From Pararobbsia alpina (GTDB lineage Bacteria > Pseudomonadota > Gammaproteobacteria > Burkholderiales > Burkholderiaceae): DNA of 64,000 bases. This document shows positions 35,014-43,952 of this stretch, one piece after another. The stretch lies in NCBI RefSeq assembly GCF_902859895.1, contig NZ_CADIKM010000008.1, positions 1 to 64,000 on the forward strand, given 5' to 3'. Each line of letters starts with the position of its first letter. Position 1 is the stretch's first letter. Position numbers and translations under genes: made by a program. The notes beneath the pieces are model-generated. The model had not been told where the DNA came from, did not search any database, and saw only the letters and a program-made list of their open reading frames with translations.

Positions 35014-35628
35014 ATGACTGAACTCCATCAAACCGATACCACGGCCGGCCAGGGTACCGAGGCTCGAGCCGGCAGCGGCCGGTCCGTCGAAGTGGCCACA
35101 CTCGGCGGCGGCTGCTTCTGGTGCACCGAGGCGGTGTTTCTCGACGTCGAAGGCGTGACCCGCGTCGAGTCGGGCTATGCGGGCGGCGCACTCAAGAACC
35201 CAAGCTATGAGCGCATTTGCGACGGCGACACGGGCCACGCGGAAGTCGTCCGGCTCGAGTTCGATCCGGCGAAGATCAGTTTTCGGGACATCCTGAACAT
35301 CTTTTTCGCGATCCACGATCCGACCCAACTCAACCGCCAGGGTAACGATGTCGGCACGCAATACCGATCGGTGGTCTTTACGCATGACGATACGCAGCGC
35401 GAAACGGCGCTCTCGGTGATCGACGAGATTGCCAAAGCCGGGCTCTATGACGGCAAGATCGTGACCGAAGTATCGCCGCTGAACGGCAACTACTGGCCTG
35501 CGGAGCCGTATCACCAGAACTATTTTGCCCAGCATCCGACCCAGGGCTATTGTTCGTTCGTCGTTGCACCCAAAGTCGCGAAGTTCCGGCAGAAGTTTGC
35601 GAGCCGCCTGAAGTCGCGGCAAGCTTAG
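35014..35628 (+). CDS. msrA: Peptide methionine sulfoxide reductase A
   Basis: 204 residues from ATG 35014, with GAAGAGGAA upstream. Catalytic motif GGGCFWCTEAVF, then GYAGGALKNPSYERICDGDTG and YHQNYFAQHP, typical of MsrA. It reduces methionine-S-sulfoxide in oxidised proteins. An N-terminal 25-residue polar extension precedes the domain. The gene is monocistronic, converging with the DUF72 gene. Confidence 0.97.
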   Translation: MTELHQTDTTAGQGTEARAGSGRSVEVATLGGGCFWCTEAVFLDVEGVTRVESGYAGGALKNPSYERICDGDTGHAEVVRLEFDPAKISFRDILNIFFAIHDPTQLNRQGNDVGTQYRSVVFTHDDTQRETALSVIDEIAKAGLYDGKIVTEVSPLNGNYWPAEPYHQNYFAQHPTQGYCSFVVAPKVAKFRQKFASRLKSRQA

Positions 35629-35638
35629 ACACGCGGCG

Positions 35639-36783
35639 CTACTCCGGCTCGGCGAGGTTCGCGAGCGTGGCCAGTATCGCCTGCGCGAGCTTGACGCAAC
35701 TCAGCGGGGCCGAGCCCTCGGCCTTGTTGTTGACGGTGATGAACACGGGCTGGCCCGCGATCGCATAGCGCGCAGCCAGCTCGGCCAGGGCTTCACGCGT
35801 GTTGGCGTCCTCGTCGACCAGCCGGTCGAACGGCGCGTACTGGGCCTTCGCGGTCTCGTATTCGAAGCCTGCGTGGAGGCTCCAGCGAACCACCAGCGGG
35901 CCGACTGTCTCGTCGTCGAGCAGGGCGAGGGCCGCCGCTTGCCGCAGCGGATCGGGCATCCGCGCATGGATGCCCACGCAGTAGCGGACTCCCGCCTCGC
36001 GGAGCATCCGGATAAAACGCGGCGTCAGCAGCGATGCATCGCGAATCTCGAGCGCATAGACTGGTTGGCCCGGATAGGCATCGAGCGCTGGCAGTAGACG
36101 GAAGAAATCGCCAAGCCGTTCGATCAGGCCGGCGGGGTCGGCGAGCATTGGCGGGGTCATCGGCGAGAGCTGGAAGACCAGCGCGCCAGCTTTTCGGCCA
36201 AGCCCCTCGAGGCAGGGAACCACGAATTCGTCGCGTGCGAGCGCCGGGTCGAGGAAGGTGGGGTTCGGCGCAAGCGTACCGCCGCGCGGACCGCGTAGGG
36301 CCGCGTCGCAAACCGATGCGGGGGCCTTGACGACGAAGCGGAAGGCGTCGGGCACCTGTGCCGCATGGCGGGCGTATTGGGCCACCGTCAGCGGCGCATA
36401 GAACGATCGATCGATCCCGACGCAGCCGAGCACCGGATGCTGTCCGTAAGCGTGAAGACCTTCGCGCGAGAGCTTGGTAGGGGAGACGTCGTCGCGGTAG
36501 ACGAGTCCACGCCAGCCTGGAAACGACCACGTCGAGGTGCCGAGATGGATCTCGCCGGGCAAGGCCTCACCGAGCGCGACCAGCGTTTCGTCGAAATCGG
36601 GCGCCACGACGGGTGCGCCCCGTCTTGGGCCCGTGGGCTGCGGTGTGCCGCGTTTCCTGCGAGGAGAGGGGGCGCTGTCAGCCGGAGCCGCCGCCGCCGG
36701 CACGGCCGGCACAGCGGCCTCGCCGGTCCCGCCGAACAGGTCGAACTGTCCGGGGGGCCGGTGAGGTCCGGCGAATCAGCCAT
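35639..36783 (-). pseudogene. DUF72 (YecE-type) gene with a frameshift at a C6 tract near its start
   Basis: The main frame (35639-36712) encodes the DUF72 TIM-barrel domain: GEIHLGTSTWSFPGWRGLVY, FVVKAPASVCD, YALEIRDASLL, and PVFITVNNKAEGSAPLS. Upstream, ATG 36783, three bases past the cfa stop, opens MADSPDLTGPP and then meets the six C (36752-36757); the downstream frame just beyond reads GQFDLFGGTGEAAVPAVPA, which looks native. One added C would join them. As written, only an unsupported internal GTG (36712) could start the domain. QFDLF resembles a beta-clamp-binding pentapeptide. The break may be real, phase-variable or a sequencing error. Confidence 0.72.
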
Positions 36784-36785
36784 CG

Positions 36786-38000
36786 TTACAGCGGCTTGTC
36801 GTAGATATAGCGGCGCGACCACGGCAGCGTATCGGCCGGGCGTCCCGCTTTACGGCAGACAATCTGGAAGATCGACACGTCGTCGTTGGTGAACGCATAG
36901 GCACACCCTGCGAGGTACACGCGCCAGATCCGGAACTTCTCGTCGTCGACTTGCAGGCGTGCCTCGTCGGCGCGCTTCTCGAAGTTCTCGGCCCAGATGT
37001 TGAGCGTACGCGCATAGTGACGGCGCAGGTTCTCGACGTCGATCGCCTCGAGTCCGCCACGCTGCATTGATTCGAGCGCCAGGCCGATATGCGGGAGTTC
37101 GCCGTCGGGAAACACATACTTGTCGATGAATTCGCCACCGCCGAGCGAGGTTTCGCCGCTTGCCGCATCGCTCGAGGTGATGCCGTGGTTCATCGCGACG
37201 CCGTCGTCCTTGAGCAGGTCCTTCACGCGCGAGAAGTAGTCGGGCAGGTTCTTGCGTCCAACGTGCTCGAACATCCCGACGCTCGTGATCCGGTCGAACT
37301 GGCCTTGGACGTCACGGTAGTCCTGCAGGCGGATCTCGATCTGGCCTTCGAGTCCGGCGGCCTTGACGCGCGCGGTCGCAAGATCGAACTGGTTCTGCGA
37401 GAGCGTGACACCCACGCATCGGGCATTGAACTTCTGGGCCGCGCGAATCACGAGCGCACCCCAGCCGCAACCGATGTCGAGCAGGGTCTGGCCTGGCTGG
37501 ATCTGGATCTTCGTCAGGATATGGTCGATCTTCTTCAGCTGCGCCGTCGCGAGATCCTCGTCGCCGTTCTCGAAATAGGCGCACGAATACACCATATTGG
37601 GGTCGAGCCACAGCTGGTAGAACTCATTCGAGACGTCGTAGTGATACTGGATCGCTTTCTTGTCGGAGGAGCGCGTGTGGGTGAAATAGCGCAACACCCG
37701 GTCGAGCTTGCGGCCCGAGGTGATCGTCGAGCGCGCAAGCGCATAGCCGATATCGATCACATCGCTGAGCTTGCCTTCGATATCGATCTTGCCTTTTACA
37801 TAGGCTTCACCGAGATTATCGAGGCTAGGTGAAAGCAGGTATGGCATGGCCGATGCGCCTTTCACATGCATCGTCACCTGCGGTTCCGAAAAATTGCCAA
37901 AGTCATACTGGTGGCCATCCCACAACACCAACCGAGCCGGCAAATTAGCGGTTGCGCGCATATCGGCGACCCACTGCGCGAGTTTCTTCTCCCAGAACAT
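36786..38000 (-). CDS. cfa: Cyclopropane-fatty-acyl-phospholipid synthase
   Basis: 404 residues. S-adenosylmethionine-binding LLDIGCGWGALVIRAA, phospholipid-active-site region with IQYHYDVSNEFYQLWLD, and MFEHVGRKNLPDYF, all signatures of Cfa. It adds a methylene from AdoMet across double bonds in membrane lipids, a stationary-phase and acid-stress modification. The start at 38000 is preceded by AGAAGA. The DUF72 gene begins 3 bases past its stop. Confidence 0.96.
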   Translation of the reverse strand: MFWEKKLAQWVADMRATANLPARLVLWDGHQYDFGNFSEPQVTMHVKGASAMPYLLSPSLDNLGEAYVKGKIDIEGKLSDVIDIGYALARSTITSGRKLDRVLRYFTHTRSSDKKAIQYHYDVSNEFYQLWLDPNMVYSCAYFENGDEDLATAQLKKIDHILTKIQIQPGQTLLDIGCGWGALVIRAAQKFNARCVGVTLSQNQFDLATARVKAAGLEGQIEIRLQDYRDVQGQFDRITSVGMFEHVGRKNLPDYFSRVKDLLKDDGVAMNHGITSSDAASGETSLGGGEFIDKYVFPDGELPHIGLALESMQRGGLEAIDVENLRRHYARTLNIWAENFEKRADEARLQVDDEKFRIWRVYLAGCAYAFTNDDVSIFQIVCRKAGRPADTLPWSRRYIYDKPL

Positions 38001-38160
38001 GTATCTTCTCCGTGCTCAACGATACGATTCAGTGCCTGAAATGCGTAAAACGCGAGTCGCATCCCTCCCCGTGAGGGGGATGACCTGGAAACAGACTCGC
38101 TACCGCATCCCGGCAGCCTACCTATTCAAAAATGCGAAAACGACTGAAGCGGCCGCACTG

Positions 38161-38796
38161 TCAGGGCGATAGCCTGACGATTTGCCAATTGCCGCCGATA
38201 CTGCGTGAAAACTTGATGCGATCGTGCAGGCGCGACGGACGCCCCTGCCAGAATTCGATCGCGTCCGGCACCAGCCGATAGCCGCCCCATTGGGGCGGAC
38301 GTGGCGGGTGGTCGCCGTATTGTGCAGCAAATCGGACTTCGCGCGCTTCGAGCGCCGCGCGGTCCGTCACGCTGCTCTGGATCGATGCCCATGCGCCGAT
38401 GCGCGATCCGAGCGGTCTCGAATGAAAATACCGGTCGCTTTCGTCGGCGGAGGTTTTCTCGACGCGTCCTTCAATGCGGATCTGGCGTTCGAGCTCCGTC
38501 CAGAAAAAAAGCAGGCTTGCATTGGGATTCTGCGCGAGATCGCGGCCCTTTGCGCTTTCATAACTCGTGAAGAAGACAAAGCCCCGCGCATCGACACCCT
38601 TGATCAGGACGATCCGGTTTGACGGGCGGCCCTGCGCGTTGACCGTGGCCAAACTCATTGCATTCGGTTCGGGCACGTTGGCGGCCTGGGCCTCGGCAAA
38701 CCACTTCTCGAACTGCTGAATGGGATCGGGGTCGACATCCGTTTCCGACAGCGAGTCGCGTGCATATGTCTGGCGAAGGTCGGCAAGGGAAGTCAC
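38161..38796 (-). CDS. pdxH: Pyridoxamine/pyridoxine 5'-phosphate oxidase
   Basis: 211 residues, FMN split-barrel fold. [20 protein letters not shown] and [20 protein letters not shown] carry the FMN-contacting residues; the C-terminal [18 protein letters not shown] is the PdxH signature. It makes pyridoxal phosphate, the cofactor used by GlyA and LtaE elsewhere in the window. Stands alone, leftward. Confidence 0.96.
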   Translation of the reverse strand: MTSLADLRQTYARDSLSETDVDPDPIQQFEKWFAEAQAANVPEPNAMSLATVNAQGRPSNRIVLIKGVDARGFVFFTSYESAKGRDLAQNPNASLLFFWTELERQIRIEGRVEKTSADESDRYFHSRPLGSRIGAWASIQSSVTDRAALEAREVRFAAQYGDHPPRPPQWGGYRLVPDAIEFWQGRPSRLHDRIKFSRSIGGNWQIVRLSP

Positions 38797-39018
38797 GATT
38801 GTTGCGCGTGCGCTTAAAGTCTTGAAAGTATAGCCAATGGATATCGAGTTGGCAGGCTAGGGCTTCCTCAGGAAAGCTCGCACAATACGCGGTGGGCGCA
38901 ACAGGGCGATTTGTACAATTTCCGGCACAATATCGTCAGGAGCGGCGCGACCGCCTTGAGCGCATGGTCCAACGCCTGCTTTGTATCTGTTTTTGCAGAC
39001 CTGCTTTTTTGAGTTCCC

Positions 39019-39897
39019 ATGTCCGACTCGACAACAATCGCGAATTCTACTACCGCGTTGCCCAGCCTTGCAGGCGACCTCGCGCCTGCGCCGGACTTCG
39101 ACCTGCCCGACCGTGCGCGGCGGTTTGGCGGCGTCGCGCGTCTCTACGGACCGGAGGCGCTCGAGCGTTTCGAGCACGCGCATGTCGCGGTGATCGGGAT
39201 CGGCGGTGTCGGATCCTGGGTCGTCGAGGCACTCGCACGCAGCGCGATCGGGCATCTGACACTCATCGACCTCGATAACGTAGCGGAGAGCAATACCAAT
39301 CGTCAGATTCACGCGCTCGACGGCAATTACGGCAAAGCGAAGGTCACGGCGATGGCCGAGCGGATCACGCAGATCGATCCGGCTTGCCGTGTCACCCAGG
39401 TCGAGGACTTCATCGAGCCCGACAATATGGACCGGCTGCTCGGCGGGGGTTTTGACTTCATCGTCGATGCGATCGATAGCGTGCGAACCAAAGTGGCCTT
39501 GATCGCTTGGTGTGTTGCGCACAAACAACCGCTGATCACGGTCGGTGGCGCGGGCGGGCAGCTCGATCCGACACGCTTGCGCATCGACGACCTTGCCTTG
39601 ACGATCCAGGATCCGCTGCTCGCAAAGGTTCGTGCACAACTGCGCAAGGAGCACGGTTTCGCACGCGGACCTAAGGCGCGCTTCAAAGTGCCTGCGGTCT
39701 ATTCGGACGAGCCCTTGATCTACCCGGCGGTGGCAACGGCCGCCGGCAATGAGCAAGGCGGGGAGGGGCAGACAGATGCCCCGGCGCGCGGGCCGGTCGG
39801 ACTCAATTGCGCGGGGTTTGGCTCAAGCGTTTGCGTGACGGCGCCCTTTGGTTTTGCCGCCGCCGCGCATGTCTTGCGGGCGCTTGCCAGGCAGTAG
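39019..39897 (+). CDS. tcdA: tRNA threonylcarbamoyladenosine dehydratase TcdA (YgdL)
   Basis: 292 residues. E1-like Rossmann fold: VAVIGIGGVGSWVVEALAR, DLDNVAESNTNRQIH, and the DFIVDAIDSVRTKVALIA region. It cyclises t6A37 of ANN-decoding tRNAs in an ATP-dependent step, supported by a CsdA-type sulfur carrier not seen here. C-terminal hydrophobic tail FGFAAAAHVLRALAR is a possible membrane-associating segment. Converges with the cnoX gene; 131 bases between them show nothing. Confidence 0.93.
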   Translation: MSDSTTIANSTTALPSLAGDLAPAPDFDLPDRARRFGGVARLYGPEALERFEHAHVAVIGIGGVGSWVVEALARSAIGHLTLIDLDNVAESNTNRQIHALDGNYGKAKVTAMAERITQIDPACRVTQVEDFIEPDNMDRLLGGGFDFIVDAIDSVRTKVALIAWCVAHKQPLITVGGAGGQLDPTRLRIDDLALTIQDPLLAKVRAQLRKEHGFARGPKARFKVPAVYSDEPLIYPAVATAAGNEQGGEGQTDAPARGPVGLNCAGFGSSVCVTAPFGFAAAAHVLRALARQ

Positions 39898-40028
39898 CTG
39901 GCGCGGCGCCATGCCGGGCGCTCTGGCCTGCGGACGGCGTCTCGGATCCGCAGCCCGGCTTCTTCGAAATCCGCCGCTGGGCGGCCAGTCCTCCAGCCGT
40001 CCAGCCTTCCATCCGTGAGACCGCCGGC

Positions 40029-40880
40029 CTAGTTCAGCGCCGCACTCAGCTTGCGCCGCCATGCCGCGACGAGTTCCGGCCGGCCGGATGCGAGATCGAA
40101 CACCGACAACATCGTCTTGCGGCCCACATCATCCTTGAAGGTACGGTCGCGCACCACGATCTCCAACAGTTGCTCGAGCGCCGCCTCGTAGCGCTTCTCC
40201 GCGATCAGCCAGTTGGCGAGGTCGAACCGTGCATCAAGATCGGCGGGGTTGCGCTCGATCTTGCTCGACAACTCTTCGGGCGGCGGCAGTTCGGCGACCA
40301 CCTCGACCGCGTCGAGCTGCGTCTTGATCGCGTTGTAGCGTGAATCGATTCCCTGCGCGATTTTCGGCGACACGCGTTCGAGTTCGGCCCGCGCGTCGTC
40401 AATCCGGTTGTCCTCGATCAGCATCTCGATGCGGTCGAGCCGCACGTCGTCGAAGCCCGGGTCGTAGGCGAGCGCGGCCTGCAGATGACCATAGGCGTCG
40501 TCGCGACGTCCTTCTTCGAGTGCAATGATTGCCGCGCGGCGTTCCGACTCGGTCGGGTTCGGCAGCAGGTTGTCGATGAACGCGCGCAATTGCGATTCGG
40601 GCAGCACACCGACGAACTGGTCGACTGGCTGGCCGTCGACGAAAGCGACGACGAACGGGATGCTGCGGATATTGAAATGCTGAGCGAGCTCGGGATTCTC
40701 ATCCGAATTGATCTTGACGAGGCGGAAGGCGCCGTTGTAGTCGGCTTCGAGTTTCTCGAGCATGGGCCCGAGGGTCTTGCACGGTCCGCACCAGGGCGCC
40801 CAGAAGTCAACGAGCACGGGAGTCTGCTGCGACGCGGCGATCACATCGTTCTCGAACGTGGCCAGGGTGGTATCCATCAT
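40029..40880 (-). CDS. cnoX: CnoX (YbbN) thioredoxin-TPR chaperedoxin
   Basis: 283 residues. Thioredoxin domain 1-110 with the redox-active pair in FWAPWCGPCKTL (E. coli CnoX lacks this CxxC), followed by helical TPR repeats (about 115-283: YGHLQAALAYDPGFDDVRLD and LANWLIAEKRYEAALEQL). The family holds unfolding clients during oxidative stress and passes them to DnaK/GroEL. The intact WCGPC suggests it may also reduce disulfides. Confidence 0.92.
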   Translation of the reverse strand: MMDTTLATFENDVIAASQQTPVLVDFWAPWCGPCKTLGPMLEKLEADYNGAFRLVKINSDENPELAQHFNIRSIPFVVAFVDGQPVDQFVGVLPESQLRAFIDNLLPNPTESERRAAIIALEEGRRDDAYGHLQAALAYDPGFDDVRLDRIEMLIEDNRIDDARAELERVSPKIAQGIDSRYNAIKTQLDAVEVVAELPPPEELSSKIERNPADLDARFDLANWLIAEKRYEAALEQLLEIVVRDRTFKDDVGRKTMLSVFDLASGRPELVAAWRRKLSAALN

Positions 40881-40944
40881 GTGTTCTCTCGATTCTTCAA
40901 TTTGGTCTAGTTGGGGGCGCGGGTGTGCCGTTCAAGATGCGCGG

Positions 40945-41814
40945 TCAGTCCGGCAAGGGAATCCATTCGGTCTCGCCAGGGACCTTGGGAAAGTCTTGTG
41001 CGCGCCAGGCAAGCTTGGCTGAGTCGATCAGGTCGTGACGGCTCGACACGAAATTCCAGTCGATATAGCGTGGGCCATCGAGCGGATCGCCGCCGAACAG
41101 CATGAGGCGGGCGCCTTGCGGGCCGGCGCGCAATTCGACTGCCGCATCGCGCACGAGCAATGCGACATGGTGAGTGCCAAGCGATGTCCCGTCGATCGCG
41201 AGCTCGCCGTCGATCAGGTAGATGCCGCGCTCGACATGCTCGGCCGGGACCGTCAGCGATGCGTCCGCACCCAGACAGACCGCGACGTAGAGCGTGCGCG
41301 ACGCCGTCTCGACAGGAGAGCGCACGCCGAACGCATCGCCGGCGATCACGTGAAGCGTCGCGCCATCGCGCGTCAGCAAGGGGATGTCGGCGGCCGGGTA
41401 GTGGCGGAACCAGGGTTCGGTCTGCTCGTCTTCGGCCGGCAGCGCAATCCAGGTCTGGATGCCGTGGACTTTCCCGCCCGACTGGCGCAGGTCGTCGGGC
41501 GAACGCTCCGAGTGGGTGATGCCCTTGCCCGCGCTCATCCAGTTCACATCACCAGGCTCGATTCGCTGGACGGTACCGAGACTGTCACGATGCATGAAGG
41601 CGCCGTCGAACAGATAGGTGACTGTCGCCAGGCCGATATGCGGATGCGGCCGCACGTCGAGGCCACGGCCCGGCTCGATTTCGACCGGGCCCATATGATC
41701 GAAAAACACGAAGGGCCCGCAGGCCCGATGTCCGCGTTGCGGGAGCAGCCGGCGCACCGGCACGCCGATATCCTGATTGCGGGGCTCGAGCACGACTTCG
41801 ATCGAAGCGGCCAT
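40945..41814 (-). CDS. Pirin-family bicupin protein
   Basis: 289 residues. N-terminal pirin domain with RRLLPQRGHRACGPFVFFDH, metal-binding HPHIGLATVTYLFDGAFMHR, and SAGKGITHSER; C-terminal pirin domain about 180-289. Some pirins are quercetin dioxygenases, others regulators; the substrate is unknown. Leftward, 64 bases from the cnoX start. Confidence 0.93.
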   Translation of the reverse strand: MAASIEVVLEPRNQDIGVPVRRLLPQRGHRACGPFVFFDHMGPVEIEPGRGLDVRPHPHIGLATVTYLFDGAFMHRDSLGTVQRIEPGDVNWMSAGKGITHSERSPDDLRQSGGKVHGIQTWIALPAEDEQTEPWFRHYPAADIPLLTRDGATLHVIAGDAFGVRSPVETASRTLYVAVCLGADASLTVPAEHVERGIYLIDGELAIDGTSLGTHHVALLVRDAAVELRAGPQGARLMLFGGDPLDGPRYIDWNFVSSRHDLIDSAKLAWRAQDFPKVPGETEWIPLPD

Positions 41815-41900
41815 CGTCTGTCTCCGGCAATTGAGAGGGAAGCTTCATTCTAGCTTGCGGCGCGTGAACCCTGGGCGGTGGCTCGCGCAGCGTGTCGACG

Positions 41901-41929
41901 AAAAAAAACCGCGCTGGGTCGCGCGGTTT
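41901..41929 (-). terminator. Terminator of glnS
   Basis: Minus strand AAACCGCGC, 6-base loop, GCGCGGTTT followed by T run (complement of 41901-41908). Confidence 0.9.
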
Positions 41930-41946
41930 CATGCACGGCCAGTGCC

Positions 41947-43659
41947 TTACCGTCCCCAGCTGTCCTTCAGGCTGACGATGCGGTTGAATACAGGCTTGCC
42001 CGGTTGCGAATCGATCTTGTCCGCGACGAAGTAGCCGTGCCGTTCGAATTGCAGGTGGTCTTCGGCGTTCATAACGGCGGCGCCCGGTTCGAGGAAAGCC
42101 TTGACGACGCGCTTCGAGTTCGGGTTCAGCACCGTCAGGTAGTCGCGCCCGCCCGCATCGGGCTGGGGTTCGGCGAACAGCCGGTCGTAGAGCCGCACCT
42201 CGGCCTCATACGCATGCGTCGCGCTGACCCAGTGGATATTGCCCTTCACCTTGTAGTTGTTCGACCCTTCGGTGCCCGATTTGCTGTCCGGGAAGTAGTT
42301 GCAATGCACCGCAACCACGTTGCCGTTCTCGTCCTTGTCGCAGCCCGTGCACTCGATGACGAAGCCATAACGCAGCCGTACCTTGTTGCCCGGGAACAGC
42401 CGGAAATAGCCCTTGGGCGGATGCTCGTCGAAGTCCTCGCGTTCAATCCACAGTTCGCGCGAGAACGGGAAGGTCCGCGAGCCGCGCTCCGGATGGTGCG
42501 GATGCACCGGTGCGCTGCACGTCTCCTCGCTGCCGGCCGGGTAGTTGTCGACGATCAGCTTGAGTGGGTCGAGCACCGCTGTCGCGCGGGGCGCGACGTT
42601 ATCGAGGTCGTCTCGGAGCGATTGCTCGAGCACCCCCATGTCGATCCACGAATCCGCCTTCGACACGCCGATCCGCTCACAGAAGAGCTGGATGCTGCCC
42701 GGCGTGAAGCCGCGCCGCCGCAGTCCGACGAGCGTCGGCATACGCGGGTCGTCCCAGCCGTCCACGTGGTTCTCGGTCACGAGCTGCAACAGTTTGCGCT
42801 TGCTGGTGATCGCGTAGGTCACGTTGAGCCGCGCAAACTCGATTTGCTGCGGCAGCGGGCGCTTGAATTCGCCTGCCTGGGCGAGCTCGTCGAGCACCCA
42901 GTCATACAGGGGGCGATGATCTTCGAATTCGAGCGTGCAGAGCGAATGCGTGATGCCTTCGATCGCGTCCGAGATGCAGTGCGTGTAGTCGTACATCGGA
43001 TACACGCACCACGTATCGCCCGTGCGGTAGTGATGCGCGAAGCGGATCCGGTAGATCACCGGGTCGCGCATATTGATGTTCGGCGACGACATGTCGATCT
43101 TCGCGCGAAGCACATGCTCGCCTTCGGCGAACTCACCCGCGCGCATGCGGCGGAACAGGTCGAGATTCTCGGCGGGTGTGCGGCTGCGAAACGGCGACGC
43201 ACGGCCGGATTCGGTCAGCGAGCCGCGATTGACGCGCATTTCCTCGGCGCTCTGACTGTCGACATAGGCCTTGCCGCGCTCGATCAGGATTTCGGCGAAT
43301 TGATAGAGCTTCTCGTAGTAATCGCTGGCGAAGTACAGATGGTTCTTATCGCCTTGCTGCCAGGTATAGCCGAGCCAGCGGACCGCCTCGACGATCGAGT
43401 CGACATACTCCATGCTCTCTTTTTCGGGGTTCGTGTCGTCGAGGCGCAGGTGGCAGACGCCGCCATAGTCGCGGGCGACGCCGAAGTTCAGGCAGATCGA
43501 CTTGGCATGGCCGATATGGAGGTAGCCATTCGGCTCCGGCGGGAAGCGTGTCTCGACGCGGCCCGCCCACTTGCGGTTCCGGTTGTCTTCATCGATCACG
43601 TTGCGGATGAAGTTCGATGCTGTCGGGGCATCAGGGCGTTCGGTACGTTCGTTGCTCAT
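41947..43659 (-). CDS. glnS: Glutaminyl-tRNA synthetase
   Basis: 570 residues. Class I HIGH motif in PPEPNGYLHIGHAKSI and KMSKS-equivalent ITSKRKL (from VTYAITSKRKLLQL); C-terminal anticodon-binding beta-barrels. Charges tRNA-Gln directly. RBS ahead of ATG 43659. Converges with nothing; diverges from ggt with 293 bases between and no gene in that gap. Confidence 0.97.
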   Translation of the reverse strand: MSNERTERPDAPTASNFIRNVIDEDNRNRKWAGRVETRFPPEPNGYLHIGHAKSICLNFGVARDYGGVCHLRLDDTNPEKESMEYVDSIVEAVRWLGYTWQQGDKNHLYFASDYYEKLYQFAEILIERGKAYVDSQSAEEMRVNRGSLTESGRASPFRSRTPAENLDLFRRMRAGEFAEGEHVLRAKIDMSSPNINMRDPVIYRIRFAHHYRTGDTWCVYPMYDYTHCISDAIEGITHSLCTLEFEDHRPLYDWVLDELAQAGEFKRPLPQQIEFARLNVTYAITSKRKLLQLVTENHVDGWDDPRMPTLVGLRRRGFTPGSIQLFCERIGVSKADSWIDMGVLEQSLRDDLDNVAPRATAVLDPLKLIVDNYPAGSEETCSAPVHPHHPERGSRTFPFSRELWIEREDFDEHPPKGYFRLFPGNKVRLRYGFVIECTGCDKDENGNVVAVHCNYFPDSKSGTEGSNNYKVKGNIHWVSATHAYEAEVRLYDRLFAEPQPDAGGRDYLTVLNPNSKRVVKAFLEPGAAVMNAEDHLQFERHGYFVADKIDSQPGKPVFNRIVSLKDSWGR

Positions 43660-43952
43660 GCGCGAAGAGGCTGCTCGGCGGATCGGGCGGCGAAATTATT
43701 CGCCGCGATGAAAATTCTGGATACGAAAGCGCTGCGCGCCTCCGCAAGGATAGGTCATTTTACCGCACGTGCCCCGCGCAACGGCACGAGATAATGGGCG
43801 AGGCAGCTTTGGGGCAGGCACCGGCGCCAGCTGGCATGAACTCGATCGTAACGGGGTGCCGCCCTTGCTGGATTTACCGCATTGACGGCATTTGCCGCGT
43901 TTACGTTAAGCACTTGTATTGCGCAACATCAACGATTCAAGGGAGGTAGACG

